The position numbers and the translations under genes are program-made. From CALDTK01 sp963837005 (GTDB taxonomy: Bacteria; Bacteroidota; Bacteroidia; Chitinophagales; Saprospiraceae), in assembly GCA_963837005.1 (NCBI GenBank), contig CAWIMC010000001.1, positions 620,001 through 684,000 of the forward strand: 64,000 nt of DNA, in the 5' to 3' direction. The notes under the pieces are model-generated. The model searched no databases and was not told the origin of the DNA. It saw only the letters and a list, made by a program, of their open reading frames with translations. Below are positions 16,136 through 25,237 of this stretch, in pieces (position 1 is the first letter of the stretch; every line of letters starts with the position of its first letter).

Positions 16136-17689
16136 TCAGTGAGTTGGGATGCCGCGCGAGCGCCCGCCCTTCGATCCGCGGCGCTTATTGCGTGCCGCCG
16201 GTCGGCTCGGCGTACTGCTCACGCGTCCGCCTCGTCCCGGCTCCCAGGCTGCGATCTCGACCATCGCGTTCGGGTAGTCAACGCCAAGGCGGACGCCATA
16301 CTCGCGCTGTTCGTCTGAGGTAAGGAGGTCGGGGCGGTGGATGCGGTCTTTTGGCAGTTGCGCCAGTTCTGGGAGCCAGTGTCGCACAAATTCACCATCG
16401 GCATCGTAGCGGGACGCTTGCGAAAGGATATTAAAATAGCGGTCTTCGCGGGGGTCTGCGCCGACCTTGGCGACGTAGTTCCAGTTGCCGTAGTTACTGG
16501 CTACGTCGTAATCGACCAGCATACTCTCCATGTATTCGGCCCCCATGAGCCAGTTGAGCTTCAAGTCATTGACGAGAAAACTCGCCACGTTTTGCCGGCC
16601 GCGGTTGCTCATGAAGCCAGTGGCATTGAGTTCGCGCATGTTGGCGTCAACAAACGGTACACCCGTCGTGCCCCCGGCCCAGCGCTCGAAGCTTGCACGG
16701 TGGTTGTTGGGTTCATCGGCAACTAACCTCGCCTTGCCGGCCATAAGGGCTTTCGGCCCGGCATGCTTGAAAATTTGTGCGTTGTATTTCTTCGCCATGA
16801 GCCGGAAGTAGTCGCGCCACAGCAGCTCGAAGTAGATCCAATAGGTAGACTCGTTGGCTCCGCGGTCGGCCTCGTAGCGCTGCACCTCGTGCATGATGCG
16901 CTTTGGGGAAAGGCAGCCCTGCGCAAGCCAGGCGCTAAACTTCGTCGAATAATCCGACCCGAGTAGTCCATTGCGGGTCTGTTTGTATTGCTTGGCGGCA
17001 TCCGTGTCCCAGAGGTAGTGTTGCAGCCGCGCGAGTGCGGCGGTTTCGCCACCGACGTGGAAGATGGCAGCACGCGACTCGACGACCCTTTCGGGATACC
17101 CAAAATCGGCCAGCGTCGGTATCTCGCCAACGTCGATGCCCTTCGGGAGAGGACCGAGGTTCTCGGGAGCTGCTACGGGCTCACGCAACGGCACGATGCG
17201 CTCCACTTCTTTACGGAACTGCGTAAACGTGTCCGGCGTGTGCGTGACTGGGAAGGGAAGATCGGCGGTGTGGTACAGGAGTTTGCCGCGGTTGTAGCGC
17301 AGCTCCTGTCCTAGCGACCACAGTCCGGCCTCGAGTCTGTCTTGCACGCGGACCTCCTCAGGGGTTCGCTCCCGGTTGCAGTACACCCAGCCGCTCTCGG
17401 TCTGTCGCGCGAGGTCGAGCAAGACCTCCTCTGGCAGACCTCGCCGCACGACCAGATCACTGCCGAGGGCACGAAGCCTCTCGCGCAGGTCACGAATCGC
17501 CTCGATGATGAACTGCGCCCGGTGAATGCCGACTTTACGGAAACCAAATGCGTGGGTGGTGCCTTTAAAGTGGCGGTCATCAAAGACGTAAACGGGCAGT
17601 ACCGGAGCCGCCTTAGCTGCCGCCACCAGGCTCTCGTTATCGTCGAGCCGCAAGTTGATCCTGAACCATACTATCGCACACTTCGCCAT
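16136..17689 (-). CDS. Cryptochrome/photolyase, DASH type
   Basis: FAD- and antenna-binding blue-light protein of the Cry-DASH subfamily, which repairs cyclobutane dimers chiefly in single-stranded DNA. The N-terminal photolyase domain begins IVWFRINLRLDDNESLVAAA. The FAD-binding domain has STKFSAWLAQGCLSPKRIM, WIYFELLWRDYFRLMAKKY, GVPFVDANMRELNATGFMSN and YDVASNYGNWNYVAKVGADP, the last two being DASH-like. The start at 17689 gives 517 residues. The Lys/Arg/Ser-rich C-terminal tail (NKRRGSKGGRSRG) lies outside the fold. Its ATG overlaps the ATG of the divergent lipoprotein gene within one CATG. Confidence 0.92.
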   Translation of the reverse strand: MAKCAIVWFRINLRLDDNESLVAAAKAAPVLPVYVFDDRHFKGTTHAFGFRKVGIHRAQFIIEAIRDLRERLRALGSDLVVRRGLPEEVLLDLARQTESGWVYCNRERTPEEVRVQDRLEAGLWSLGQELRYNRGKLLYHTADLPFPVTHTPDTFTQFRKEVERIVPLREPVAAPENLGPLPKGIDVGEIPTLADFGYPERVVESRAAIFHVGGETAALARLQHYLWDTDAAKQYKQTRNGLLGSDYSTKFSAWLAQGCLSPKRIMHEVQRYEADRGANESTYWIYFELLWRDYFRLMAKKYNAQIFKHAGPKALMAGKARLVADEPNNHRASFERWAGGTTGVPFVDANMRELNATGFMSNRGRQNVASFLVNDLKLNWLMGAEYMESMLVDYDVASNYGNWNYVAKVGADPREDRYFNILSQASRYDADGEFVRHWLPELAQLPKDRIHRPDLLTSDEQREYGVRLGVDYPNAMVEIAAWEPGRGGRVSSTPSRPAARNKRRGSKGGRSRGIPTH

Positions 17690-18149
17690 GTCGTTATCCG
17701 CTTTTCTTTCCAACAGGACACCGCGAGCATGGTTGCCGTTCGTCCTCGCCGCCGGCCTGGTTATGGGAGCCTGTGGAGCAGGTTCTTCGGATCAAACGGA
17801 TACCGAAACGTCCGCAGAACCGAGTGACGCCCTGGTCGAAGGTTACCAACGCCTGATGGACGCGCACGACAAAATCATGCCTCTCGATGCGGAAATCGCC
17901 CGCACGCAGCGTGCCATTGACGAGGCTGGCCCGTCCACTGAGGCGACGGCTTTCGCCAAAATCCGCTTAGAGCGCGCGAGCGAAGACATGATGACCTGGA
18001 TGTACAACAACGAGTCACTCGAGGCCATGCACACCCGACTCGGTGCCAATACGACTGCTGAGCACCTCCGTCTCCGGGAGAAGGAGATTCGCGAGATTGG
18101 CGACAGCATGCAGGTCGCCATCGACTATGGTCAAAGTCTACTGCAATGA
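17688..18149 (+). CDS. Lipoprotein of the SCO/cytochrome c operon, function unknown
   Basis: A 153-residue predicted lipoprotein. The signal peptide ends LAAGLVMGAC (lipobox VMGAC), followed by a low-complexity acidic linker and a helical domain (ALVEGYQRLMDAHDKIMPLD, MMTWMYNNESLEAMHTRL, LREKEIREIGDSMQVAID) probably forming a helical hairpin or coiled coil. Similar small proteins are sometimes labelled viral A-type inclusion protein in Bacteroidota; I assign no biochemical role. The next gene starts inside its stop codon (ATGA), so it belongs to an operon with SCO1 and a cytochrome c and may act in respiratory copper or haem delivery. Confidence 0.7.
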   Translation: MSLSAFLSNRTPRAWLPFVLAAGLVMGACGAGSSDQTDTETSAEPSDALVEGYQRLMDAHDKIMPLDAEIARTQRAIDEAGPSTEATAFAKIRLERASEDMMTWMYNNESLEAMHTRLGANTTAEHLRLREKEIREIGDSMQVAIDYGQSLLQ

Positions 18150-18802
18150 GAACGCGCAATCAACTTTTGACCAGCTCGCTCGTGGGCGCGCTCTTCCTGT
18201 TTAGCTGTGGTGGCGGCGACGTCGACCGAGCAGTACACACGGCCCACGAGTTACCGATCATCGGGGAGCGCGAAGTCGTTAACGGAGACACCGTCTACCA
18301 TACGATCGGAGACTGGTCCTTCTACCGTCAAGACAGTGCGCTAGTCACCGAGAACATGCTGGCCGGAACGCCTTACGTAGTCGACTTCTTTTTTACCTCC
18401 TGCCCGACCATTTGCCCCCGGGTGACTCAAAACATGATGCGCATAGAGGAGGCCTTTCGGCAAAACCATCCTGAACTCAAGCTGGTCAGCTTCACGATAG
18501 ATCCCAGACGCGACTCCGTGGGGCATCTCCGCAATTACAGCCGCAATCTCGGCATAGAGACCGCGGACCGATGGTGGTTTCTGACTGGAGAGAAGTCCGA
18601 GTTGTACGGTATCGCCGATGATTATTTCAGTGTCGCGATGGAGAGTTCCGACCCCGCTTCCGGGGGCTTCGATCACTCTGGGCGAATCCTATTCGTGGAC
18701 GGACAGGGACGTGTCCGAGCATTCGCCGACGGGACCGACGCCAGCGAGGTCGACCATCTGATTTCCGACATACAAACCTTCCTGAACAGGTCCCGTGGGT
18801 AG
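18146..18802 (+). CDS. SCO1/SenC-family copper chaperone lipoprotein
   Basis: Thioredoxin-fold, copper-binding assembly factor for the CuA site of cytochrome oxidases. The lipoprotein signal ends LFLFSC. The copper motif VDFFFTSCPTICPRVTQNMM (CxxxC) and the conserved His in GGFDHSGRILFVDGQGRV are all present, as is SFTIDPRRDSVGHLRNYSR. The length (218) is normal. Overlaps with both neighbours (4 nt and 8 nt) indicate a tight operon with a helical lipoprotein and a c-type cytochrome. Confidence 0.92.
   Translation: MRTRNQLLTSSLVGALFLFSCGGGDVDRAVHTAHELPIIGEREVVNGDTVYHTIGDWSFYRQDSALVTENMLAGTPYVVDFFFTSCPTICPRVTQNMMRIEEAFRQNHPELKLVSFTIDPRRDSVGHLRNYSRNLGIETADRWWFLTGEKSELYGIADDYFSVAMESSDPASGGFDHSGRILFVDGQGRVRAFADGTDASEVDHLISDIQTFLNRSRG
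18452..18466 (-). repeat. GNRA-hairpin repeat
   Basis: Stem GCC/GGC, loop GAAA. Inside the SCO1 gene, antisense (gene reads AFRQN). A relaxed copy with ATTTT instead of GTTTT lies at 17948-17962, minus strand, in the preceding gene. Confidence 0.8.
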
Positions 18803-19289
18803 ACTTGCGTCCGCCATAGTTGCCTTTGGCTTGGGAGGTGTGCTGCTGTACGCTTGCGATGAGCGGACCTACATTCAGGGCGAGGCTATCTATGAATACA
18901 AGTGTGCCAACTGCCACATGAGCAGTGGGGAGGGGCTGCTAGGTAATATTCCTCCGCTCGCGGGGTCGGATTGGCTGGAGCGTCGACGCGGTGACATCGC
19001 GTGCATTATACGCTATGGCTACCGCGACTCGATTACGGTCAACGGCCTCCGTTACGGCGCACCGATGGCAGGCCACCCCGAACTCAGCGATACAGAAATT
19101 ACCAATGTGGCCAACTACGTCTTGACGGCTTGGTACAACGAGTATGAGCCCTTAGCTCCCGAGGAAGTGACGGCTGGCCTCGAAGCCTGTAAAGACTGGG
19201 AGAAGGTCACTCTCGCACCTAGCCTCCTCCCGGGTCTGGGTCCAGTCCCCGACATCTTAGAGCAAGGACGAGAAGCAGAGCTAGAGTAA
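18795..19289 (+). CDS. Monohaem c-type cytochrome, lipoprotein
   Basis: A 164-residue cytochrome c. A GTG start overlaps the SCO1 stop by 8 nt; the N-terminal hydrophobic segment ends in LLYAC, a plausible lipobox that would anchor it to the envelope. The haem-binding motif is YKCANCHMSSGEG (CxxCH), and GAPMAGHPELSDTEITNVANY supplies the distal Met and the C-terminal helix. It probably donates electrons to, or is a subunit of, the oxidase served by the neighbouring SCO1. No oxidase subunits are in the window. Confidence 0.88.
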   Translation: MGRLASAIVAFGLGGVLLYACDERTYIQGEAIYEYKCANCHMSSGEGLLGNIPPLAGSDWLERRRGDIACIIRYGYRDSITVNGLRYGAPMAGHPELSDTEITNVANYVLTAWYNEYEPLAPEEVTAGLEACKDWEKVTLAPSLLPGLGPVPDILEQGREAELE

Positions 19290-19475
19290 AAGACGCTGGT
19301 CCCGATAAGCTTACCGTGCTGCCTGCTCCATGCCCTATGCCTCCGTAGCGCCCAGCAGTTTCGGTCCTCCCGGTGAGCCGTGCTCAGGAATGACGACATC
19401 GACGCTCACGTACCTCACTTCTTTCAGATAGGCTGCGTAGCAAAGAACCTTGCGAGACAGAGCGTCACTATTGTC

Positions 19476-21737
19476 CTACCATTTGAACGTCGCGCCGATA
19501 CTCGGAAGAATCGGCAGCTGGTCTACGCGCTCGTTGTTGACGCGGTCGACGAAGAAGATGTTATCTCGATTGTTGACGTTGGTCACGCTGGCATTCACGT
19601 CGAGGGCGAGGTCATTCTTAAACTCGAAGCTCTTCTTGATGGCGATGTCTGCGCGGTGGTAGTTGGGCAAGCGATTGCCGTTGCGAATGTCACTGAAGAG
19701 AATCCCCAACTCTGGGTTGTTCTTGTAGATGTCGGTGTTGATCCCATCCCGAAAGGTCTGTCGCCCGAAGAAGCCACGGGTTGCCGTGAAGGGAAAGCCC
19801 GTACCGAAGTTGTAGCGAAGGCTCACCTCCCAGGTCTCGTCCTGGTCGAGAGCGTAGGCGACGAGCAGGTTAGCGTTGTGGCGACGATCGAATACCGTCG
19901 GGTACACCTGCTCGCCGTCGTCTCGCGTCACCTTACTCAAGGAGTAGGTTGTCCACACGTAGAGCCGGTCTCGGTCATAGGCTAGGCTGAGGTCCAGACC
20001 GTAGGCTTGGCCCGTCTCAGATTGGTAGTCGGACTCCCGCGAGCTACGCTTGTTACGATTTAGGGCTAGGAGCTGTGTGAACTCCTTGAGGTACGGCTCG
20101 ACGTTGAGCATAACACCTGGTGCCAGGTCGATCTCTACCCCGCCGATCGCGTGAAAAGCGGTCTGGAGGCGCGTATTCAGCGGATCTCCGTTCGGTCCGA
20201 AAAGCTGCTCCTCCGGGCCAGCAATAAACCCGACAAACAAGTTGACCACATCGGCCTCGCTCACACTGCTCAGCAAGTTTTGGCTGTAAAGCCCACCTGC
20301 CGCCTTGACGCGTACCGACTCACTCACGTTCCACTTGAGGCCTAGACGTGGCTCCGGGCTGAGTTCCGACTGGCTGGCATAATATTGAAGCCGAAAGCCC
20401 GGCTCGAAAACGAAGTTGTCCCAGGCGCGCTTGAAGGTGAAGTACGCCGCGATTTCGGTGTTGTCGTTGGTGAGGTTGGTCCGCTGATCGAAGCCGTTGA
20501 CGAAGTCTAGGTTCGTCCGAATTCCGTTGAAGGCAAATCCGTAGCGAAAAGTGTTGCGACCACTAAAGCTGCTAAAATTGAACTTTGCGAGGTAGTTGCG
20601 CAGGGAAGAGCTGCGGTCTGGCTGATCGACGATGCCGAGCTGCGACTCGTAGTTGGAGAAGGCGAGCGAACCATCTATGAGCAGATTGGACGCTGGTGGA
20701 ATCAGCTTAAAGTTCATACCCGCGCCGACGGTCGTCCAGCCGTAGTCAATGGCCGGAAACCGGGCATTGTCTGTGTAGTTAAAGCCGAAGATGTCCACAC
20801 TCGACCCGTTCGCGCTCAGCGTGGAAATTTTACCGTACAGGTCGGTGAAACTGTACGGTAAGCCCGTACTGTCGCCGGCGTAGCTGTACAAGCTCTTGCT
20901 CGTCCGGTCTAGATACCCTTGCTTAGCACTGAATAGATAGCTGACTGAGCCACCTTTGTCCTCAGTAATTTTCTTGAGCGGCCCCTCCAGCATTACACGA
21001 CTCTGGAACGGGCTTACCCCCACCAAACCGCTAAACTTCTTGCGGTTACCTACTTTGGTGTTGATATCGACCACAGCCGAGAGTCGACCGCCGTTTTGTG
21101 CGCCGAATCCCCCCGTATTGACCTCTACATTGCGAATCGCCTCGGTCTCGAACACCGAGAAAAATCCGATGGTGTGGAAAGGATTGAAGATCGTTACGCC
21201 GTCCAACATCACGAGGTTTTGGATCGGCGCGCCACCACGGATGAAGATCTGTCCGCCTTGGTCGCCAGTCGTGACAATACCCGGCAGCACCGGCAAATAC
21301 TGCGCGAGGTCGGCATCGCCACCGGTACTCGGCAAGGTCTTTATGTCGCGGGCGGTGAGCGTGACCTGCGAGACTTGCACCTCGGTACGAGCTTGGGTAC
21401 GGCCGGCAGTGACCTCGACCGTCCCGAGGTTAACCCCTTCCCCGATGGTGAGCTTCACGTATTTGATCCCTCCGTCTACGAGAGTTACGCTCACTCGAGC
21501 TGAGTCGTAGCCGACGTAGGTAGTCTCGAGCTCGTAGTCTCCAGCAGCTAGGTTCGTGAAGGTGAAAAAGCCGTCGAAGTCCGTGACGGCCCCATTCGTA
21601 GTACCCGCGATGACGACCGTTCCGAAGGCAATGGGCTCGCCGCTGTCGCGATCGTAGACGTTGCCCCGGATAATGCCCTTTTGAGCCGCAGCAATCGTGG
21701 CCGCGCAGAGGAGTAAAGAGAGTAAAACTATACGCAT
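19476..21737 (-). CDS. TonB-dependent outer-membrane receptor
   Basis: A 753-residue TonB-dependent receptor. After a signal peptide (VLLSLLLCAATIAAAQ) comes a carboxypeptidase-regulatory-like domain (IIRGNVYDRDSGEPIAFGTV, TDFDGFFTFTNLAAGDYELE). A plug domain follows (DIKTLPSTGGDADLAQYLPV, GGQIFIRGGAPIQNLVMLDG), then a 22-strand-type barrel ending in aromatic-rich strands. Start 21737 is preferred over the upstream codons because it begins the signal peptide; a TACCTTGC -7-like box is at 21758-21765. No SusD partner is adjacent, so it is not a standard glycan locus; the substrate is unknown. Confidence 0.9.
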   Translation of the reverse strand: MRIVLLSLLLCAATIAAAQKGIIRGNVYDRDSGEPIAFGTVVIAGTTNGAVTDFDGFFTFTNLAAGDYELETTYVGYDSARVSVTLVDGGIKYVKLTIGEGVNLGTVEVTAGRTQARTEVQVSQVTLTARDIKTLPSTGGDADLAQYLPVLPGIVTTGDQGGQIFIRGGAPIQNLVMLDGVTIFNPFHTIGFFSVFETEAIRNVEVNTGGFGAQNGGRLSAVVDINTKVGNRKKFSGLVGVSPFQSRVMLEGPLKKITEDKGGSVSYLFSAKQGYLDRTSKSLYSYAGDSTGLPYSFTDLYGKISTLSANGSSVDIFGFNYTDNARFPAIDYGWTTVGAGMNFKLIPPASNLLIDGSLAFSNYESQLGIVDQPDRSSSLRNYLAKFNFSSFSGRNTFRYGFAFNGIRTNLDFVNGFDQRTNLTNDNTEIAAYFTFKRAWDNFVFEPGFRLQYYASQSELSPEPRLGLKWNVSESVRVKAAGGLYSQNLLSSVSEADVVNLFVGFIAGPEEQLFGPNGDPLNTRLQTAFHAIGGVEIDLAPGVMLNVEPYLKEFTQLLALNRNKRSSRESDYQSETGQAYGLDLSLAYDRDRLYVWTTYSLSKVTRDDGEQVYPTVFDRRHNANLLVAYALDQDETWEVSLRYNFGTGFPFTATRGFFGRQTFRDGINTDIYKNNPELGILFSDIRNGNRLPNYHRADIAIKKSFEFKNDLALDVNASVTNVNNRDNIFFVDRVNNERVDQLPILPSIGATFKW
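20277..20293 (+). repeat. GNRA-hairpin repeat, 4-bp stem variant
   Basis: GTTTT followed by stem GGCT/AGCC and loop GTAA: the stem is lengthened by one compensated pair. Inside the TonB receptor gene, antisense. Confidence 0.65.
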
Positions 21738-21810
21738 GTGGACACCGACTTGGGGCGGCAAGGTAGTTCAGGCTAGGGACGCATCTTAATTCTAAAAGGC
21801 ACCCAGAAGA

Positions 21811-22995
21811 CTATTTGGCACCTGTGAGTCGCCTGGCCGTTTCGCCGAGGGCCCGCCGAGCAAATGCACGCCGCGGACTGTTCCACATCAACCGCATCGT
21901 GTCCGCCACCGAAGAATCTTCGTCGAGAAAGCTGAAGGTCTGCGGTGCGCCGTTTCGCTCGAACAGTTCGTAAAACGTCGATCCCGCCAGATCCGGGCGA
22001 TCGATGAGGTAGCCGAGCATCGTACTGTTGAAGACCTGCTGTACGGCAGACGGTCGCCAAGGTGTTGGGTTGGCGTGAGATAGCGCCTCGGCGATTTCAG
22101 TAGCAAACCGCGCACACCGCGTAAAGGCGTACCCGGAAGAGGGCTGCACCCACCCGCCGGCTGTGCCGATCTTCCAAATTCTGGCGCTCGATTCCCGCCA
22201 GAGAGGCTGGTCCGTCATTGGGATTACCCCATATTCGGATTCGACAACGGTGTAAGCTACCGGGTCGCCGTTGAGCGTATACCGTTCTTTGATATACGCG
22301 GCGATGGCGTCGTCGTAGCGGTTGTGGTCCCAGACCGTTTTGCTGAAAACAGCGATTTCTACCAAGCCCTCTATCGGCGATTGCGGTAGCACGTACAAGA
22401 ACGCCACCTCGCCAGCGACTTCGATGAAGTCCATAAACACGGCGAGATCGGGGTCGAGGACGGGGGCCTCAAAGCGTACGAACCGTCCTCCGAAGTGCTG
22501 CAAGGTGCTGTGATACCGAGGGTCGGCAACATCGATCAGCGGTAGACGGCTATCGAGCACATAGTCGAAGTCCTGCGTTTGCGAAGGTCCGCTCTCTGTG
22601 ATCCGGCTCTCGACCTGCACCTTGCGATCGGCATACTCTTCCAGAGCCGTGACTGTGCCTGTGCGCCATCTGACTTCGGCTTTCGCCAAAACCTCCTTCG
22701 CGTAAGCGTAGAAGGCGCTGCTCCGCACCGATTCGTACCAGTACGGAGCGCAGCTGTGTTGCGTACGCTGCCCACCGGCCTGTACCTCGACACGATTGAA
22801 GCGACGTTTGTCGACCTCCTCGGGAAGGATCGCCTCCCGTACCCAATAACTCCAAGTGTGATCGTCCGACTGTTTTGGGTCGGGCTCGATGATCGTGAGC
22901 TCTGCCCCGGTCCAGCCGGCCTCCACGAGCCGGATGGCCGACCACAGACCTGCGGCCCCAGCTCCTACAATACATACTCGCGGTAGCGACGCCAT
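21811..22995 (-). CDS. crtY: Lycopene cyclase (CrtY/CrtL type)
   Basis: FAD-dependent lycopene beta-cyclase of carotenoid synthesis, 394 residues. The dinucleotide-binding N-terminus is CIVGAGAAGLWSAIRLVEAG. Family motifs are VFMDFIEV with FLYVLPQSPIEGLVEIAVF, ESEYGVIPMTDQPLW and IGTAGGWVQPSSGYAF. The start at ATG 22993-22995 directly precedes the Rossmann motif; the upstream 43 codons are rejected as non-coding. It is not clustered with phytoene synthase or desaturase here. The product would be a beta-ring precursor of the orange or yellow pigments typical of these bacteria. Confidence 0.9.
   Translation of the reverse strand: MASLPRVCIVGAGAAGLWSAIRLVEAGWTGAELTIIEPDPKQSDDHTWSYWVREAILPEEVDKRRFNRVEVQAGGQRTQHSCAPYWYESVRSSAFYAYAKEVLAKAEVRWRTGTVTALEEYADRKVQVESRITESGPSQTQDFDYVLDSRLPLIDVADPRYHSTLQHFGGRFVRFEAPVLDPDLAVFMDFIEVAGEVAFLYVLPQSPIEGLVEIAVFSKTVWDHNRYDDAIAAYIKERYTLNGDPVAYTVVESEYGVIPMTDQPLWRESSARIWKIGTAGGWVQPSSGYAFTRCARFATEIAEALSHANPTPWRPSAVQQVFNSTMLGYLIDRPDLAGSTFYELFERNGAPQTFSFLDEDSSVADTMRLMWNSPRRAFARRALGETARRLTGAK
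22678..22692 (-). repeat. GNRA-hairpin repeat
   Basis: Stem GGC/GCC, loop GAAA. Inside lycopene cyclase, sense (encodes VLAKA). Confidence 0.8.
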
Positions 22996-23005
22996 GTGGT
23001 CTTGT

Positions 23006-23020
23006 GTTTTGCCGAAAGGC
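23006..23020 (+). repeat. GNRA-hairpin repeat
   Basis: Stem GCC/GGC, loop GAAA. In the 53-bp gap between the crtY start and the symporter stop. Confidence 0.75.
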
Positions 23021-23048
23021 GCATACGGAGAGCGCAAAGCAGTGTACC

Positions 23049-25058
23049 CTACCAGAAGCTGCCCACGACCAGCGCGGTCACGATAAGGAGTATCACCGCC
23101 TGGTAGCGGTAGTTCTTGTACCACGGCAAACCCTTCAATTCCTCGGTCTCCTCAGCGATCAGCGATCTGTTCCAAGTGTAGTCGCGCACCTTGTCCTCGA
23201 AGGAGAGGTACCGATTGCCGGTGGCCACGCCGCTGGTGGCACCGACCAAAACGCCCGCCTCGAGACGCTCCGTCGTAGGGTCGAGGTCTTCGCCTTCGCT
23301 CGCGCTCGCCGTGATTACCGTGCCACGACCCTCCGTGAGGGCACTTACGATAAAGTTGGTGAGCATACAGAAGACGAACAGGTAGAACGTGCGATGGAGG
23401 AAGTGCATCTCCGTAAACCAGTTCTGCATGTCGTAGGCCTCCATGCCGAGGAAAATGACCGTGATGACGAAACCTGCGATGAGACTCGTAAACGCTCCTG
23501 TTCCGTTGACGTTCTTGCTAAACAGACCCGCCACAAAGGCCGCAGCAACCGGTGGCGCAATAAAGCTCAACACGATCTGCAGGTAGGAGAACAACGAACC
23601 AAAGCGCTCGATCTGCGGGGCCCACAGGCACGCGAGGACGACGAGGACCAGCGTAGATATTTGGCCGACGCGCACGAGCTGTTGCGAACTTAGATTCGGA
23701 TAAAGCTTCTTGACGAAGTCCATCGTGATCAGCGTCGAGGCTGAGTTGAAGGTGGCCGAGACCGACGACATCATGGCGGCCAGTAGGCCCGCCAGCACGA
23801 GGCCCAGCACCCCTTTCGGAAGAAGCGTGAACAGCAGCAGCGGGTACGTCGCGTTCGGACACTGCGATAAGTCCTGGCAGATGGCCCCGCCCGGGAGCTG
23901 ATAGTTGGCGCTGCTGATGTCGGCACCGTTAAACATCATGATGGCGGCCGTGCCCGGCAAAACCATGATTAGCAGCACAGGCAGCTTGATGAGGCCAGCA
24001 AACAGCGCGCCCCAGCGACCGTGGTTGAGGTCTTTGGCTCCGAGCACCCGCTGGACCATGAATTGGTTGTTGGCCCAGAAGTAGAATCCCAAGATTGGCG
24101 CACCGAGCAGGAGGCCTGTCCAGGGCATGAAGTCGTCACCGCCGGTTCCGAGAAAAAACTCAGTCCAGGTATCGCCGGTCGGTCGTACGAGACTCAATAC
24201 CTCGTCGGCGTTGCTCGGCTGGTAAAACTCGGTCCCGCGGATGAGTTCGAGGCTAGGGTTACCGCTAAGTTGGCGTAGGGAGTCGAGACCCATGCGGTCG
24301 AGGTCGGCGGCCGTATAGCCGTTCTCAAACAAACCCGTGACCCCCATGGCTTCGTAGTCGAGTCCGTTGATCTGGGGAAGTTTGCCGGCAGCACCGAGTT
24401 GGTCTAATCCGGCGATAATCCCATCCCAACCCCCGACGTCCGAAAAGGCATAATACGTAATCATGCAGCTGCCGACGACCAGCAGAATGGCCTGCACGAC
24501 CTCCGTTTGGATGACAGAGTTGAGCCCCCCAGGTATCGTGTAGGCCGCTGAACAGATGGCCAGGATGGCCACGATGGCGAAGGTGCTGAGTTCGGGGAAC
24601 AGCAACTTCAAGACCACAGTACCCACGAAGAGCCCGGCGGCAGTATCGATAAGGACGTTGCCAATAATGGTAATAAAGGAGAAATAGTATCGGGAGGCTG
24701 TATTGTAGCGTCGTTCCAAGAACTCCGGCATCGTGTACACACGACTCCTTAAGTAAAAGGGGAGAAAGAAGATGGCGAAAAAGACCAAGACCACGCTTGC
24801 TAGCCACTCGTAGTTGAACACGTGGGTCCGCGTCATGAAGGCGTCACCGGCGAGTCCGACCAGGGTCGAGCTCGAAATGTTGGCCGCGAATAGCGAAATA
24901 CCGACGATGGGCCAGGTCATGTCGCGTCCCGCCAGGAAATACTCTTCGGAGCTTTTGGCCTTGGCGGAATAGAGCCCGTATCCGATAATGCCGAGCGCGT
25001 AGATCAGCATCACCGCGATGTCGAGCGTTGACAGGCTCAGGTCGAAAGTATCGTTCAT
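23049..25058 (-). CDS. Sodium:solute symporter (SSS/SGLT family)
   Basis: Inner-membrane Na+-coupled transporter of the SGLT branch, 669 residues with about 14 predicted membrane segments. Markers are EEYFLAGRDMTWPIVGISLF, NISSSTLVGLAGDAF, YLRSRVYTMPEFLERRYN and AAYTIPGGLNSVIQTEVVQA, and a long periplasmic insert between TM segments (about residues 215-290). LGAKDLNHGRWGALFAGLIK is also typical. The start at 25058 (MNDTFDLSLSTLDIAVML) is chosen as the first Met before TM1. Sugars or related solutes are likely substrates, but this is not determinable here. Confidence 0.92.
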   Translation of the reverse strand: MNDTFDLSLSTLDIAVMLIYALGIIGYGLYSAKAKSSEEYFLAGRDMTWPIVGISLFAANISSSTLVGLAGDAFMTRTHVFNYEWLASVVLVFFAIFFLPFYLRSRVYTMPEFLERRYNTASRYYFSFITIIGNVLIDTAAGLFVGTVVLKLLFPELSTFAIVAILAICSAAYTIPGGLNSVIQTEVVQAILLVVGSCMITYYAFSDVGGWDGIIAGLDQLGAAGKLPQINGLDYEAMGVTGLFENGYTAADLDRMGLDSLRQLSGNPSLELIRGTEFYQPSNADEVLSLVRPTGDTWTEFFLGTGGDDFMPWTGLLLGAPILGFYFWANNQFMVQRVLGAKDLNHGRWGALFAGLIKLPVLLIMVLPGTAAIMMFNGADISSANYQLPGGAICQDLSQCPNATYPLLLFTLLPKGVLGLVLAGLLAAMMSSVSATFNSASTLITMDFVKKLYPNLSSQQLVRVGQISTLVLVVLACLWAPQIERFGSLFSYLQIVLSFIAPPVAAAFVAGLFSKNVNGTGAFTSLIAGFVITVIFLGMEAYDMQNWFTEMHFLHRTFYLFVFCMLTNFIVSALTEGRGTVITASASEGEDLDPTTERLEAGVLVGATSGVATGNRYLSFEDKVRDYTWNRSLIAEETEELKGLPWYKNYRYQAVILLIVTALVVGSFW

Positions 25059-25237
25059 GTAATCGGGAGCTTGTTGGGCAAAGCGTGTTCGCCGGGGTGC
25101 AATAGTTGGGCTGAAAGTAGCACAAGTGTTCAAAGACCTCCCTATTAGTTGTGCACCAGCCCGAGCGCGACAACCAGGGCCCGCCCGCGGCGGTTAGCTA
25201 CGCACTTACGGCCCAAGGGCTGCGCAGCTTACACTCT

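Larger units (their letters stand above)
15377..16136 (-). pseudogene. lipB: Octanoyltransferase LipB, interrupted by a +1 frameshift
   Basis: LipB transfers octanoyl groups from ACP to lipoyl domains, the first step of lipoate synthesis. The N-terminal half (ATG 16134-16136; FVEHDHVYTLGKSGSLEHLL) ends at a TAA at 15864-15866 after ARGVTFHKI. The rest continues one frame over from NRGGDITYHGPGQIVAYPI, and has the catalytic region KICAIGVHIS and GIVPCGI. Deleting one T in ATCTAATCG restores a continuous protein of about 252 residues. No other defect is seen, so a recent mutation or assembly indel is likelier than an old pseudogene. It lies between cryptochrome (TGATG junction) and the thioesterase. 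Confidence 0.85.

Noticed and set aside
22337..22353. GTTTT-GCTG-AAAA-CAGC as a further repeat copy
   Set aside because: The stem pairs but the loop is AAAA, outside the GNRA set, and one such site is expected under relaxed criteria.
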